From: CANDOC01 sp965261725
Lineage (GTDB): Bacteria > Pseudomonadota > Gammaproteobacteria > Pseudomonadales > Endozoicomonadaceae
Direction of reading: 5' to 3'
Length of the DNA stretch: 64,000 nucleotides
Assembly: GCA_965261725.1 (NCBI GenBank)
Contig: CBDHDU010000012.1
Span: 302,140 to 366,139 of the forward strand
The first letter of the stretch is position 1, and the number at the start of each line of letters is the position of its first letter. This document shows positions 47,383 to 55,501 of the stretch, one piece after another. Position numbers and translations under genes: made by a program. Under the pieces are notes generated by a model. It made no database searches. It had not been told where the DNA came from and saw only the letters and a list, made by a program, of their open reading frames with translations.

Positions 47383-50300
47383 GCAAGGATGCGACAAAAG
47401 AAGTCGTCTTTCAGGATGAAATGATCGCCCGAATGCAGGCCAATGGCTGGCTGCTGGGGTCGCCCGACCAGTATGACCGGGAAACCGCATTAGTCACCGC
47501 CGATGTGCTGGCCTTTGTGAAAGACACCCAGCCGAAGGAATGGGCAAAGTTCTGCAAGCTGTTCCCCAATGATTCGGACGCGCATTTTATCGCTCACTTA
47601 ACAGCGCAACTGAAAAAGGCGAACCCCAACGCCATCGACAAGGAAATGCGCAGCTATGGCACCCTGGGCGTGTTGCGTCACGGGCTGAAGATTCGCAATG
47701 CCCGGTTCTCTCTGTGCCAGTTTATGCCAGAACATAACCTGAACCCGGATACGCTCGCCCGTTATAAGGAAAACCGTTGTCGTATTGTGCCGGAGCTGGT
47801 GTATTCACCCTATGCCACGGCAGAGCATTTAGCCGAAACCGGCAAAAAGGCCAAGGCTTGGCGTATTGATCTGGTGCTGTTTATCAACGGTTTGCCGGTG
47901 GCGACGCTGGAGCTGAAGTCGGAATTTAAACAGTCCGTCGATAACGCCATTCGCCAGTACAAAAAGACCCGTCTGCCCAAAGACCCGGAAACCGGCAAGC
48001 CGGAGCCGCTGCTGACTTTTAAGCGGGGGGCTTTGGTGCATTTTGCCGTGAGCCAGTACGAAGTGCATATGGCGACCAAACTGGCGGGCAGCGATACCTT
48101 CTTTCTGCCGTTTAACAAAGGCACGAAGGAAGGCGGCGCAGGCAATGATGTGCCGGTGGATGAACATCAGTATGCGACAGAGTACCTGTGGAACGAGGTG
48201 CTGCTGCCCGATAACCTGCTGAATATTATTGCCCGGTTTGTCCATCTTGAAATCAAAGAGGTGGAAGACTGGGAAGGCCGCAAGTCGAAAAAGGAAACCC
48301 TGATCTTCCCCCGTTACCATCAGTGGGATGTGGTGAATAAGCTGATCGGTGCGGCGAAAGCGGAAGGGACGGGGAATAAATATCTGGTGCAGCACAGTGC
48401 CGGTTCGGGCAAGTCCAACTCCATTGCCTGGACAGCGCATCAGTTATCCACCCTGTACGATGACGAGGGGAATAAACAGTTTCATTCGGTAATTGTGGTC
48501 ACCGACCGCACGGTGCTGGATGACCAGTTGCAGGACACCATCTACCAGTTTGAACACGCCGACGGTGTGGTAGGCCGGATCAACCGCAAGGAAGGCGATG
48601 GCTCGAAATCCGAGAAGCTGGCAACGGCTCTGGAAAACGCGCAGCCGATTATTATTGTCACCATTCAAACCTTCCCCCATGTGTTGGCGGCCATTGAGAA
48701 CAGCACCAGTCTGAAGGAACGCCGTTATGCAGTGATTGCCGACGAAGCCCATTCGTCCCAGACCGGCTCTACGGCACGGCAGTTGAAAGAAGTGTTGATG
48801 GTGGAAACCGATGAAGGTGGTGATGATCAGCCGCTGTCGTCGGAAGATATTCTGGATAACACCATTGCGGCACGGAAAGGTAGCAATAACCTGAATTACT
48901 ACGCTTTCACGGCAACGCCCAAGGCGAAGACGCTGGAACTGTTTGGTCGTCTGCCCAAGCCCGATGAACCGGCATCTGAGAAGAACCTGCCGGAAGCCTT
49001 CCATGTTTACACCATGCGTCAGGCCATTGAGGAAGGGTTTATTCTCGATGTGCTGAAGAACTACACCAATTATCAGGTGGCGTATCAACTGGCGCAGAAG
49101 ATGGAAGCCGCTGATGATGAGGTGGACAGCAAAAAAGCCAAAGTGAAGCTGAACCAGTGGGTGCGGCTCCATGAGTACAATATCGCCCAGAAAGTGAAGG
49201 TGATTGTTGAGCATTACAAAACCCATGTGATGCACCTGCTGGGTGGTCAGGCCAAGGCGATGGTGGTGACCAGTTCCCGTAAAGAGGCGGTGCGGTACAA
49301 GCTGGCGTTTGAGAAATACCTGACTGAACACAAAAGCAAAGTGGCGGTGATGGTGGCGTTTTCCGGCGAGGTGGAGTTTAACCCCAATGACCCGGACAGC
49401 ACCGCTCTGCTGGATCAGAAGTTTACCGAGAACGGCATGAACCCCGGTCTGAAAGGTCGGGATATGCGTAAGGCGTTCGATACTGACGATTACCAGATCA
49501 TGTTGGTTGCCAATAAATTCCAGACCGGCTTTGACCAGCCCAAACTTTGCGCCATGTACGTGGATAAGCCGCTGGGTGGTGTGGAGTGTGTGCAGACCCT
49601 TTCCCGACTGAACCGGCAATACCCCGGCAAGGCGGAGTGCGGCACCTTTGTGTTGGATTTCTTCAACGAGCCGGATGAGATTCTGGCTGCCTTCCAGCCT
49701 TACTACCAGACCGCAGAACTGGCGGATGTGACTGACCCGGACAAGGTGTTTGAGCTGTATGAAAAACTCCGTGCCAGCGGCATCTTCACCTGGAGCGAAG
49801 TGGAGCGGTTCTGCGAAGCCTTCCTGACCAAAAACAAAAGCAATGCGGCGATCAGCAACATTGTGAAACCGGCGGTTGAGCGTTGGCAGCAACGGTACAG
49901 CTCGGCGATTGATGCTTATATTCAGGCCAAAGATGTGTTTGAACGCACCAAGAAATCAAAAGATGCGGTGCTGATGGCGAACGCCGAGAACAGCTTCAAA
50001 GCGTGCAAAGAGGAAAAAGACCGGCTGGAAATCTTCAAAAAAGATTTAGGCACGTTTACCCGCTTCTATGAGTTTATGTCCCAGCTCGTGGACTATGACG
50101 ATAAAGAGCTGGAAAAACTCAGCCTGTACGCCCGCTACCTGCGTCCGCTGCTCCGTGAAAGGGTGGTGCAGGAAGATGAGATCGACCTGGATAACGTGGT
50201 GATGAGCCACTACCGCCTGTCGAAGATTCGGGAACAGCATATCAAGCTACAGGAAGACGCCGAAGGCCATGAACTGGAACCTTCTTCTGACGTGGGCAGT

Positions 50301-50627
50301 GCCAAGCCCAAGGATAAGAAAGAAGAGTTTATGTCGCAGATTGTGGCGCGGTTGAATGAGATGTTTATTACCGACAACCTGACTGACGGCGATATGATCA
50401 ACTTCCTGCATACCACCGCCAGCAAGGTGGCTGAGAACGATGCGGTGATGAAGCAGGTGAAAAACAATACGGCGGATCAGGCGCTGCTGGGCGACTTTCC
50501 ACAGGCGTTTGATGATGCGGTGATGGACAGTAATGAGGCGCATCAGGAAATGATGATGCAGTATTTGTCTAATCCTGAACTGGCGGATGGGTTGAAGCGG
50601 TTGGCGTTTGAGTTGTTGAGGCGGTGA
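47379..50627 (+). CDS. hsdR: Type I restriction enzyme HsdR (motor/nuclease subunit)
   Basis: An intact 1,082-residue subunit for ATP-driven DNA translocation and cleavage. The N-terminal nuclease motif is near residues 163-180 (RIDLVLFINGLPVATLELKSEF). The helicase Walker A is SAGSGKS at about 338-344 and the DEAH box is at about 453 (IADEAHSSQ). The RecA-like second domain includes VVTSSRKEAVRYK and MLVANKFQTGFDQPKLCAMYVDKPLGG...QTLSRLNR. It begins ATGA-overlapped with the hsdS stop. Without working HsdM and HsdS it cannot form the normal complex. Confidence 0.95.
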   Translation: MSKDATKEVVFQDEMIARMQANGWLLGSPDQYDRETALVTADVLAFVKDTQPKEWAKFCKLFPNDSDAHFIAHLTAQLKKANPNAIDKEMRSYGTLGVLRHGLKIRNARFSLCQFMPEHNLNPDTLARYKENRCRIVPELVYSPYATAEHLAETGKKAKAWRIDLVLFINGLPVATLELKSEFKQSVDNAIRQYKKTRLPKDPETGKPEPLLTFKRGALVHFAVSQYEVHMATKLAGSDTFFLPFNKGTKEGGAGNDVPVDEHQYATEYLWNEVLLPDNLLNIIARFVHLEIKEVEDWEGRKSKKETLIFPRYHQWDVVNKLIGAAKAEGTGNKYLVQHSAGSGKSNSIAWTAHQLSTLYDDEGNKQFHSVIVVTDRTVLDDQLQDTIYQFEHADGVVGRINRKEGDGSKSEKLATALENAQPIIIVTIQTFPHVLAAIENSTSLKERRYAVIADEAHSSQTGSTARQLKEVLMVETDEGGDDQPLSSEDILDNTIAARKGSNNLNYYAFTATPKAKTLELFGRLPKPDEPASEKNLPEAFHVYTMRQAIEEGFILDVLKNYTNYQVAYQLAQKMEAADDEVDSKKAKVKLNQWVRLHEYNIAQKVKVIVEHYKTHVMHLLGGQAKAMVVTSSRKEAVRYKLAFEKYLTEHKSKVAVMVAFSGEVEFNPNDPDSTALLDQKFTENGMNPGLKGRDMRKAFDTDDYQIMLVANKFQTGFDQPKLCAMYVDKPLGGVECVQTLSRLNRQYPGKAECGTFVLDFFNEPDEILAAFQPYYQTAELADVTDPDKVFELYEKLRASGIFTWSEVERFCEAFLTKNKSNAAISNIVKPAVERWQQRYSSAIDAYIQAKDVFERTKKSKDAVLMANAENSFKACKEEKDRLEIFKKDLGTFTRFYEFMSQLVDYDDKELEKLSLYARYLRPLLRERVVQEDEIDLDNVVMSHYRLSKIREQHIKLQEDAEGHELEPSSDVGSAKPKDKKEEFMSQIVARLNEMFITDNLTDGDMINFLHTTASKVAENDAVMKQVKNNTADQALLGDFPQAFDDAVMDSNEAHQEMMMQYLSNPELADGLKRLAFELLRR

Positions 50628-50630
50628 TGT

Positions 50631-51287
50631 ATGACTTTAAAATCATTAAATAAACGTAATGCAGATACCGTGGTGGTGCTGGACTTTGAAACCACGGGGC
50701 TTTCCCCTGATATGGGCGACAGAGCCATTGAAATTGGTGCTGTGATGATAGAAAACGGTCGGATCACTGACCGCTTCCAGCAGCTGATGAACCCCGGTAT
50801 GCGAATCAACTCGTTCATCGCGGATTACACCGGCATCACTAATGCCATGGTGAAGAATGCTGGCTCCTGTTCCTCAGTAATGAAAGAGTTTGCCGGATTT
50901 ATCGATGGTCATAATCTCGTGGCTCATAACGCTTCTTTCGACAAGAAATTTCTGGATGCTGAAATAGCTAAAGCCCGAACTGGTTATGATGGGACTTTTG
51001 CCTGCTCAATGCTGATTGCCCGACGGCTGTACCAGAACGCACCCGACCATAAGCTGGGTACACTGGTAAAATACAACAAACTGCCCACAGAAGGCGTATT
51101 TCACCGGGCTCTGGCTGATGCGGAAATGACCGCACACCTCTGGCTCGGGATGCTGAATGACCTTGGCAGTCAACATCAGCTGACAAACGTGCCTTTCAGT
51201 TTGATGAAAACACTGTCACGAACATCGAAAAAATCAGTGGTTGCTTTTCTGGACAAGCATCAGGACAGACAACCCAAATCGGCTTAG
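50631..51287 (+). CDS. DnaQ-like 3'-5' exonuclease
   Basis: A 218-residue DEDDh-type exonuclease. Exo I is VVLDFETTGLSPDMGDRAIEIGAV, Exo II is HNLVAHNASFDKKFLDAE, and Exo III is HRALADAEMTAHLW (H-x4-D). It starts three bases after the hsdR stop, so it belongs to the restriction operon. Such exonucleases often travel with type I loci, although a shared role is not established. It could process cut DNA, which is inference. Confidence 0.88.
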   Translation: MTLKSLNKRNADTVVVLDFETTGLSPDMGDRAIEIGAVMIENGRITDRFQQLMNPGMRINSFIADYTGITNAMVKNAGSCSSVMKEFAGFIDGHNLVAHNASFDKKFLDAEIAKARTGYDGTFACSMLIARRLYQNAPDHKLGTLVKYNKLPTEGVFHRALADAEMTAHLWLGMLNDLGSQHQLTNVPFSLMKTLSRTSKKSVVAFLDKHQDRQPKSA

Positions 51288-51466
51288 TTATAGAAGTTCA
51301 GGTCTGATCTTACTGATTTGCAAGACATGCAGTGTCAATCTGGAAGATCCCACTTGCTGACCAGCCCCCGCCAACCAGACAGAGGCTGGGTCAACAGTGT
51401 GGAGGTGTAATGATCGCCGGGTGAATCATCAGTTACACTGACTCAATATTCTCGGGAGGCAAATAA

Positions 51467-51556
51467 ATGAGCTTGAAGCCAGATAGTTATTGGCAAGGCA
51501 TATTAAGGGAACTGCTTGCGCTTCCTGCTCCTTCCTGTTGGGATGCTGTGAGCTGA
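51467..51556 (+). CDS. Possible 29-residue small protein
   Basis: A short frame (MSLKPDSYWQGILRELLALP...) has a strong GGGAGG eight bases before its ATG and ends 15 bases before the AlbA_2 gene. It might be a leader peptide or part of a degraded gene. Nothing identifies it. Confidence 0.3.
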   Translation: MSLKPDSYWQGILRELLALPAPSCWDAVS

Positions 51557-51571
51557 TAAGGAAACAACCGA

Positions 51572-53482
51572 ATGGAATTCAAGGTCGAACAGCTATATCA
51601 AGAGCTACTTGCTCTTGACGAGCATACAAGAATTGAAGCCAAGCGTGCATCAGAAATTGGCAAATCTATCATGCAAACCGTTTGTGCCTTTGCCAATGAG
51701 CCAGGGCTGGGCGGTGGGTTTATCCTGCTCGGAGTATGTGAACCTGATGATGAACACAAAACATTTTGGGTTCAGGGCATTGAGGATGCTGACAATATCC
51801 TCAACCGGCTACAAAACAATTGTAGGAATCAGTTTGAGCAGTCTGTAGCGATACAAAGCCAGCATGCCCGGATTGAGGATAAATTGGTAATAGCTGTATT
51901 TGTACCTGAGTTATATGCCAGTGCCAAGCCATGCCGGTTCTTGGGTAAACCTGATAAGACTAACAAGCGCAAAACCGGCGTTTGGCGCCGGGGCTCAAAT
52001 GGCGATTACGAATGTACGGAAAGAGAGCTGGAGCCTCTACTACAAGCCAAATCCGGACGAACGTACGATCAAACGCCAATTTTAGATGCGGACTGGGGTG
52101 ACATCGACCCGTCAGCTATCAATCTATACCGCCAGCTTCGCAGTAAAGTTAAGCCCCATGCAGAGGAGCTACAGGCTAATGATCAAGATATGCTACGAGC
52201 TCTTAACCTGATATATAAAGATCATGAAGAATGGAAGCCCAATGTTGCAGGTCTTTTAATGCTCGGGAAGCCTCTGGCTTTACGCCGACTTTTTCCGGCA
52301 ATGCGGGTAGACTATGTGCGCGTCAATGGTACAGAGTGGGTTGAAGACCCGGAACAACGCTTTGCTACTACGCTAGACCTGCGTGAACCTTTGATCAAAA
52401 TGATCCCGCGACTGGAAGCTACCATTCTTGATGATATGCCCCGTCATTTTCGCTTGCATGAAGGTGAGAGCCAGCGCAGTGACCAGCCTTTATTGCCACA
52501 GAAAGTGATTCGTGAGGCTGTGGTTAATGCCGTTATGCATCGGGATTATCAGGTTAATCAACCGATCTTAATTGTTCGTTATAGTAACCGCCTTGAGATC
52601 CGGAACCCTGGTTATTCGCTAAAGCCTGAGTTAGAACTGGGAGAAATGGGTTCTGTACTTCGAAACCCGCATTTGGCTGCTGTTCTTTATGATATTGATT
52701 TAGCTGAAACCAAAGGCAGCGGTATTCGTACCATGCGTAAGTTACTGGAGGCAGCCGGACTCATTGCACCTGTATTCTCATCAAACAGAGACTCTAATCA
52801 GTTCACGGGCAGCTACCTGCTGCATCAACTCATGGGTGAAGAGCAACTGAACTGGCTTAAAAATTTCAAAATCATGCAACTCAGCCATGATGAACTTCGA
52901 GCGTTGGTATTAACCAGGGAGATTGGCGCCGTTGATAATGCAGCCCTTCGAGCTGTAACCGGGCTTGATACACTTTCTGCCAGTCAATTACTCGGCAAAC
53001 TGTGGAAAACTCATGATTTACTCGAAAAAGGCGGAAAAGGCTCTGCTACTTACTACAGGCTAAGCCAAAAAGCCCTTTCCTCAAATACAGGTGACCTAGC
53101 TCCAAATACGGGTGACCTAGTCCCAAATACGGGTGACCTAGTCCCAAATACGGGTGACCTAACTTTAAATACAGGTGACCTCACGGCATTACCTGACGCA
53201 TTACAACGTCAAATAGACAGTCTCACCACTAAAGCACGCAAACAAACACTTTGGCCAATAATTCTGGAAATCTGCTCTGTTGCTCCCCATAGTGCCGACA
53301 GGCTGGGAACTATTCTGGGTAGGCAGGCTAAAAACCTGAAGAGTAACCACCTTAACAGGATGCGCGATGAAGGATTTCTGTCCTACCAGTACCCGGAGGT
53401 CACCAATCATCCAGATCAGGCATATAAGATCACGCCGAAAGGGTTGGAGTGGTTAAAAACCAGTGTAACCAGACCCGCCTGA
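51572..53482 (+). CDS. AlbA_2/Schlafen-type ATP-binding protein with heptad repeats
   Basis: A 636-residue protein. The N-terminal AlbA_2 (Schlafen-related) domain spans about residues 10-130 (HTRIEAKRASEIGKSIMQTVCAFANEPGLGGGFILLGV). A GHKL-like ATPase region lies at about 300-400 (VIREAVVNAVMHRDYQVNQPILIVRYSNRLEIRNPG and KGSGIRTMRKLLEAAG). A C-terminal winged-helix part follows. Between them are five NTGDLxx heptads (residues about 505-537). Members of this group are annotated as transcriptional regulators, and many sit in defence islands. It is the last gene of the island, 46 bases before attR. Confidence 0.85.
   Translation: MEFKVEQLYQELLALDEHTRIEAKRASEIGKSIMQTVCAFANEPGLGGGFILLGVCEPDDEHKTFWVQGIEDADNILNRLQNNCRNQFEQSVAIQSQHARIEDKLVIAVFVPELYASAKPCRFLGKPDKTNKRKTGVWRRGSNGDYECTERELEPLLQAKSGRTYDQTPILDADWGDIDPSAINLYRQLRSKVKPHAEELQANDQDMLRALNLIYKDHEEWKPNVAGLLMLGKPLALRRLFPAMRVDYVRVNGTEWVEDPEQRFATTLDLREPLIKMIPRLEATILDDMPRHFRLHEGESQRSDQPLLPQKVIREAVVNAVMHRDYQVNQPILIVRYSNRLEIRNPGYSLKPELELGEMGSVLRNPHLAAVLYDIDLAETKGSGIRTMRKLLEAAGLIAPVFSSNRDSNQFTGSYLLHQLMGEEQLNWLKNFKIMQLSHDELRALVLTREIGAVDNAALRAVTGLDTLSASQLLGKLWKTHDLLEKGGKGSATYYRLSQKALSSNTGDLAPNTGDLVPNTGDLVPNTGDLTLNTGDLTALPDALQRQIDSLTTKARKQTLWPIILEICSVAPHSADRLGTILGRQAKNLKSNHLNRMRDEGFLSYQYPEVTNHPDQAYKITPKGLEWLKTSVTRPA
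53084..53182 (+). repeat. Five 21-bp repeats encoding NTGDLxx heptads
   Basis: Five tandem copies of a 21-base unit (last incomplete), the middle three almost identical at DNA level. They encode a hydrophilic linker in the AlbA_2 protein. The unit is a multiple of three, so slippage would change linker length without a frameshift. Confidence 0.92.
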
Positions 53483-53528
53483 GACCCGCAAGTACTGAAA
53501 TTCGTCTACAAACCGCAAGAAATGGGAG

Positions 53529-53565
53529 GGCGGACGCGGGTTCAATTCCCGCCGTCTCCACCAAT
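53529..53565 (+). repeat. attR: second copy of the ssrA 3' end
   Basis: An exact 37-bp copy of 40647-40683, containing the T-arm and acceptor sequence of tmRNA. It marks the right border of the island. Confidence 0.95.
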
Positions 53566-53567
53566 AG

Positions 53568-53604
53568 AAAAAGGCGGTAATTCAGCAGAATTACCGCCTT
53601 TTTT
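53568..53604 (+). terminator. Original ssrA terminator, displaced by the island
   Basis: A 16-bp stem (AAAAAGGCGGTAATTC and its complement) with a 4-base loop and a T-run lies 3 bases after attR. Before island insertion it would have followed the tmRNA 3' end directly. It now also serves as the terminator facing hipA. Confidence 0.88.
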
Positions 53605-53655
53605 ATTACATATCTTAACCATCCTTCAGCAATCTCCCCTTACCTCAATCTCCCC

Positions 53656-54942
53656 TTACCTCAATAACCCCTTATTCTCGTGATAAATCTCATCCAGCTT
53701 TTTACTGACATTCTTCTTTGTGCCTGCAGATATTTCAAGCTCACTGGCGATTTCAGGCCATTGCGCCAGCGCATCACAAATCTGCTCAATATCCCTACGC
53801 GCTTCAGCCCAACTGCCATAGTTTGCCTGCGTCGCCAGTTTCTGAATCACTTTTAGTGGTGGCTGGGAACCGTAACCACCATATGCCATGGTATGCTCAC
53901 CATAGGCTGCCGGACTGAAAGTCACATCATAAAACGGCGTAGGTTTCCACCTTCCCTCATCAGACATCAAAAAAGACCAGTTCCTGGTATGGTCATCCTG
54001 ATTGGCAAAAAACAGATTAAACAATGCCCGGACAAACTGAACCTTACCCACCGCAGGGCTTTGACAAAGTACCTGACTGGCTTTAATCAAATCCTCATAG
54101 TCCATGGAAGGCTGTCTGAAATCTGCATCCAATAATCCACATAGTGTCTGCATATGAAAACGCCCGCTACTCTCCCCTGAGCAATCAAAACGTTTGAGTG
54201 CAAGCCACGCCTGACCATCAGGCTGCCTGAATAGCTGCCATTGAGGTACATCAATACCGCAGCGGCTGGCCATTGTCAGCCAGGCAGCTTCACAAACGCC
54301 TTCGTCATGACTCAGAGGGAGGCTCCTTGAAGTAAACTTAAGCAACCATGCCTGACCAAACGCCTCATTGAAGGTTGAAACGGATTCGGGCTTATCCGGG
54401 TCAAAGTAAATCAGCGCTTTGGGTCGAGCACCACCTGATCCCCCTGCATTCGCCAAAGCTGCCAGGACTTCTTCAGTTTCACCTTCAAACAGCCGCTCAG
54501 CTTCCTCTCCCAGGGACACCATGGATATCAGGTTTGCTTCATTTTCGCCATCCGGAGCAGATAAATAGTCCAGAGCAGGTGAGTACCATAAAGCACCAAC
54601 ACTACGCTTGCCGATATAAGCCAACCTATCCATAGGCGTAGTATCATGTGGCAAAATACCCTGTTGCCGAAATACCCGCCCCATCAACAATAACCCCCAG
54701 CCATCTGGAAGTGAATCCGCAAATACTCCATGAAGCCCTGAGTGCGGCTGAATGGGCGCTTTAGTCAGATCGCCAGAAAAGGAGAGAGTAAAAGGAGAGA
54801 GGCTATGAAAATTCTTCAGATAGTCATTGTCATACTGGAAAAAAATTCCCTGCCGGTTTTGGGCCAACTGACCAACCAAAACGCTCTTTCCTGAGGACAG
54901 TCGACGGTGAACATTCAGGTGTCTTGTTTTTGTGAATTGCAA
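53656..54942 (-). CDS. hipA: HipA-family kinase toxin
   Basis: HipA toxins are Ser/Thr kinases that phosphorylate glutamyl-tRNA synthetase in the E. coli case and cause growth arrest. The 428-residue protein has the N-terminal HipA domain (GVFADSLPDGWGLLL), the Gly-rich ATP loop region GGSGGARPK at 167-175, the catalytic block NQDDHTRN at 314-321 and the metal-binding Asp in FYDVTF (D339). The start is a TTG at 54942, with GAGGGGG seven bases before. It lies four bases after hipB, giving tight coupling. Confidence 0.93.
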   Translation of the reverse strand: MQFTKTRHLNVHRRLSSGKSVLVGQLAQNRQGIFFQYDNDYLKNFHSLSPFTLSFSGDLTKAPIQPHSGLHGVFADSLPDGWGLLLMGRVFRQQGILPHDTTPMDRLAYIGKRSVGALWYSPALDYLSAPDGENEANLISMVSLGEEAERLFEGETEEVLAALANAGGSGGARPKALIYFDPDKPESVSTFNEAFGQAWLLKFTSRSLPLSHDEGVCEAAWLTMASRCGIDVPQWQLFRQPDGQAWLALKRFDCSGESSGRFHMQTLCGLLDADFRQPSMDYEDLIKASQVLCQSPAVGKVQFVRALFNLFFANQDDHTRNWSFLMSDEGRWKPTPFYDVTFSPAAYGEHTMAYGGYGSQPPLKVIQKLATQANYGSWAEARRDIEQICDALAQWPEIASELEISAGTKKNVSKKLDEIYHENKGLLR

Positions 54943-54946
54943 GGTT

Positions 54947-55240
54947 TCACCCCCTCAGAACATCATCAATAGTCCGGGGCTGCCCTGCCCCTGACTTCTG
55001 CTCTAACTGCCGGGTTAAAGTTTGGAGATCACGCAAGTCTGCAATTGACTGCCACAGCAACAGGAACTGTCTCAAAGAAATTTGAGCTGTCGTTTCAAAC
55101 TTCTTAATTGTCGCTTCAGGTACAGTGCTGATTTCAGCCAGCGCACGTCTGGATAGCTTCTGCTGTTTCCGTTTGGCGCGCACCGCATCCGCCAGCTCTT
55201 GTTGGATATCTGCTGCGGTGACAAAAGATAACAGCGTCAT
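54947..55240 (-). CDS. hipB: HipB-like antitoxin
   Basis: A 97-residue DNA-binding antitoxin with an Xre-type helix-turn-helix (VRAKRKQQKLSRRALAEISTVPEATIKKFETTAQISLRQFLLLWQSI). The start is the ATG at 55240, which has GGAG six bases upstream. A TTG four codons earlier overlaps that site and is not favoured. It precedes hipA in the operon, and the inverted repeat at 55271-55291 is a likely autoregulatory operator. Confidence 0.9.
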   Translation of the reverse strand: MTLLSFVTAADIQQELADAVRAKRKQQKLSRRALAEISTVPEATIKKFETTAQISLRQFLLLWQSIADLRDLQTLTRQLEQKSGAGQPRTIDDVLRG

Positions 55241-55270
55241 AATCGACTCCAAATAATAGCTACAATTATA

Positions 55271-55291
55271 GCTTAAAATATTAATTTAAGC
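55271..55291 (-). promoter_or_regulatory. Inverted-repeat operator candidate of hipBA
   Basis: GCTTAAA and TTTAAGC with a 7-base AT spacer form a perfect dyad 31 bases upstream of hipB. HipB-type antitoxins bind such dyads to repress their own promoter. Assignment is by position and symmetry. Confidence 0.6.
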
Positions 55292-55501
55292 ATAAAAAAG
55301 ACATTATTATATCCAAAAATTAATTCATCCAATAATCCAACACTATATGATTCAAAGTACATCAAAAGCCACTCCAGGCGTTGGCGAAAGTCATCCATAA
55401 TACCCACAACAAAGAAGTTGGCAGAATGACAACCTGTCATGCACATTCACCGATAAGCATGCCTTCAATTTCTAAAACTATTAATCAAGCAGGCGTTAAA
55501 T

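Larger units (their letters stand above)
40684..53565 (+). mobile_element. 12.9-kb genomic island integrated in ssrA
   Basis: The island is bounded by identical 37-bp repeats. It contains a MobA/MobL-type relaxase remnant, a tyrosine-integrase remnant, an OB/HD protein, a type I restriction-modification locus, a DnaQ-like exonuclease and an AlbA_2-type protein. The ssrA terminator now lies beyond its right end. Because integrase and relaxase are both truncated, it can no longer excise or mobilise by itself. It may once have been an integrative mobilisable element with a defence cargo. Confidence 0.92.

Noticed and set aside
53529..53565. Possible tRNA gene (T-arm and CCA end)
   Set aside because: Only the T-arm and acceptor 3' strand are present. 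It is the attR copy of the tmRNA end, with no D-arm or anticodon.
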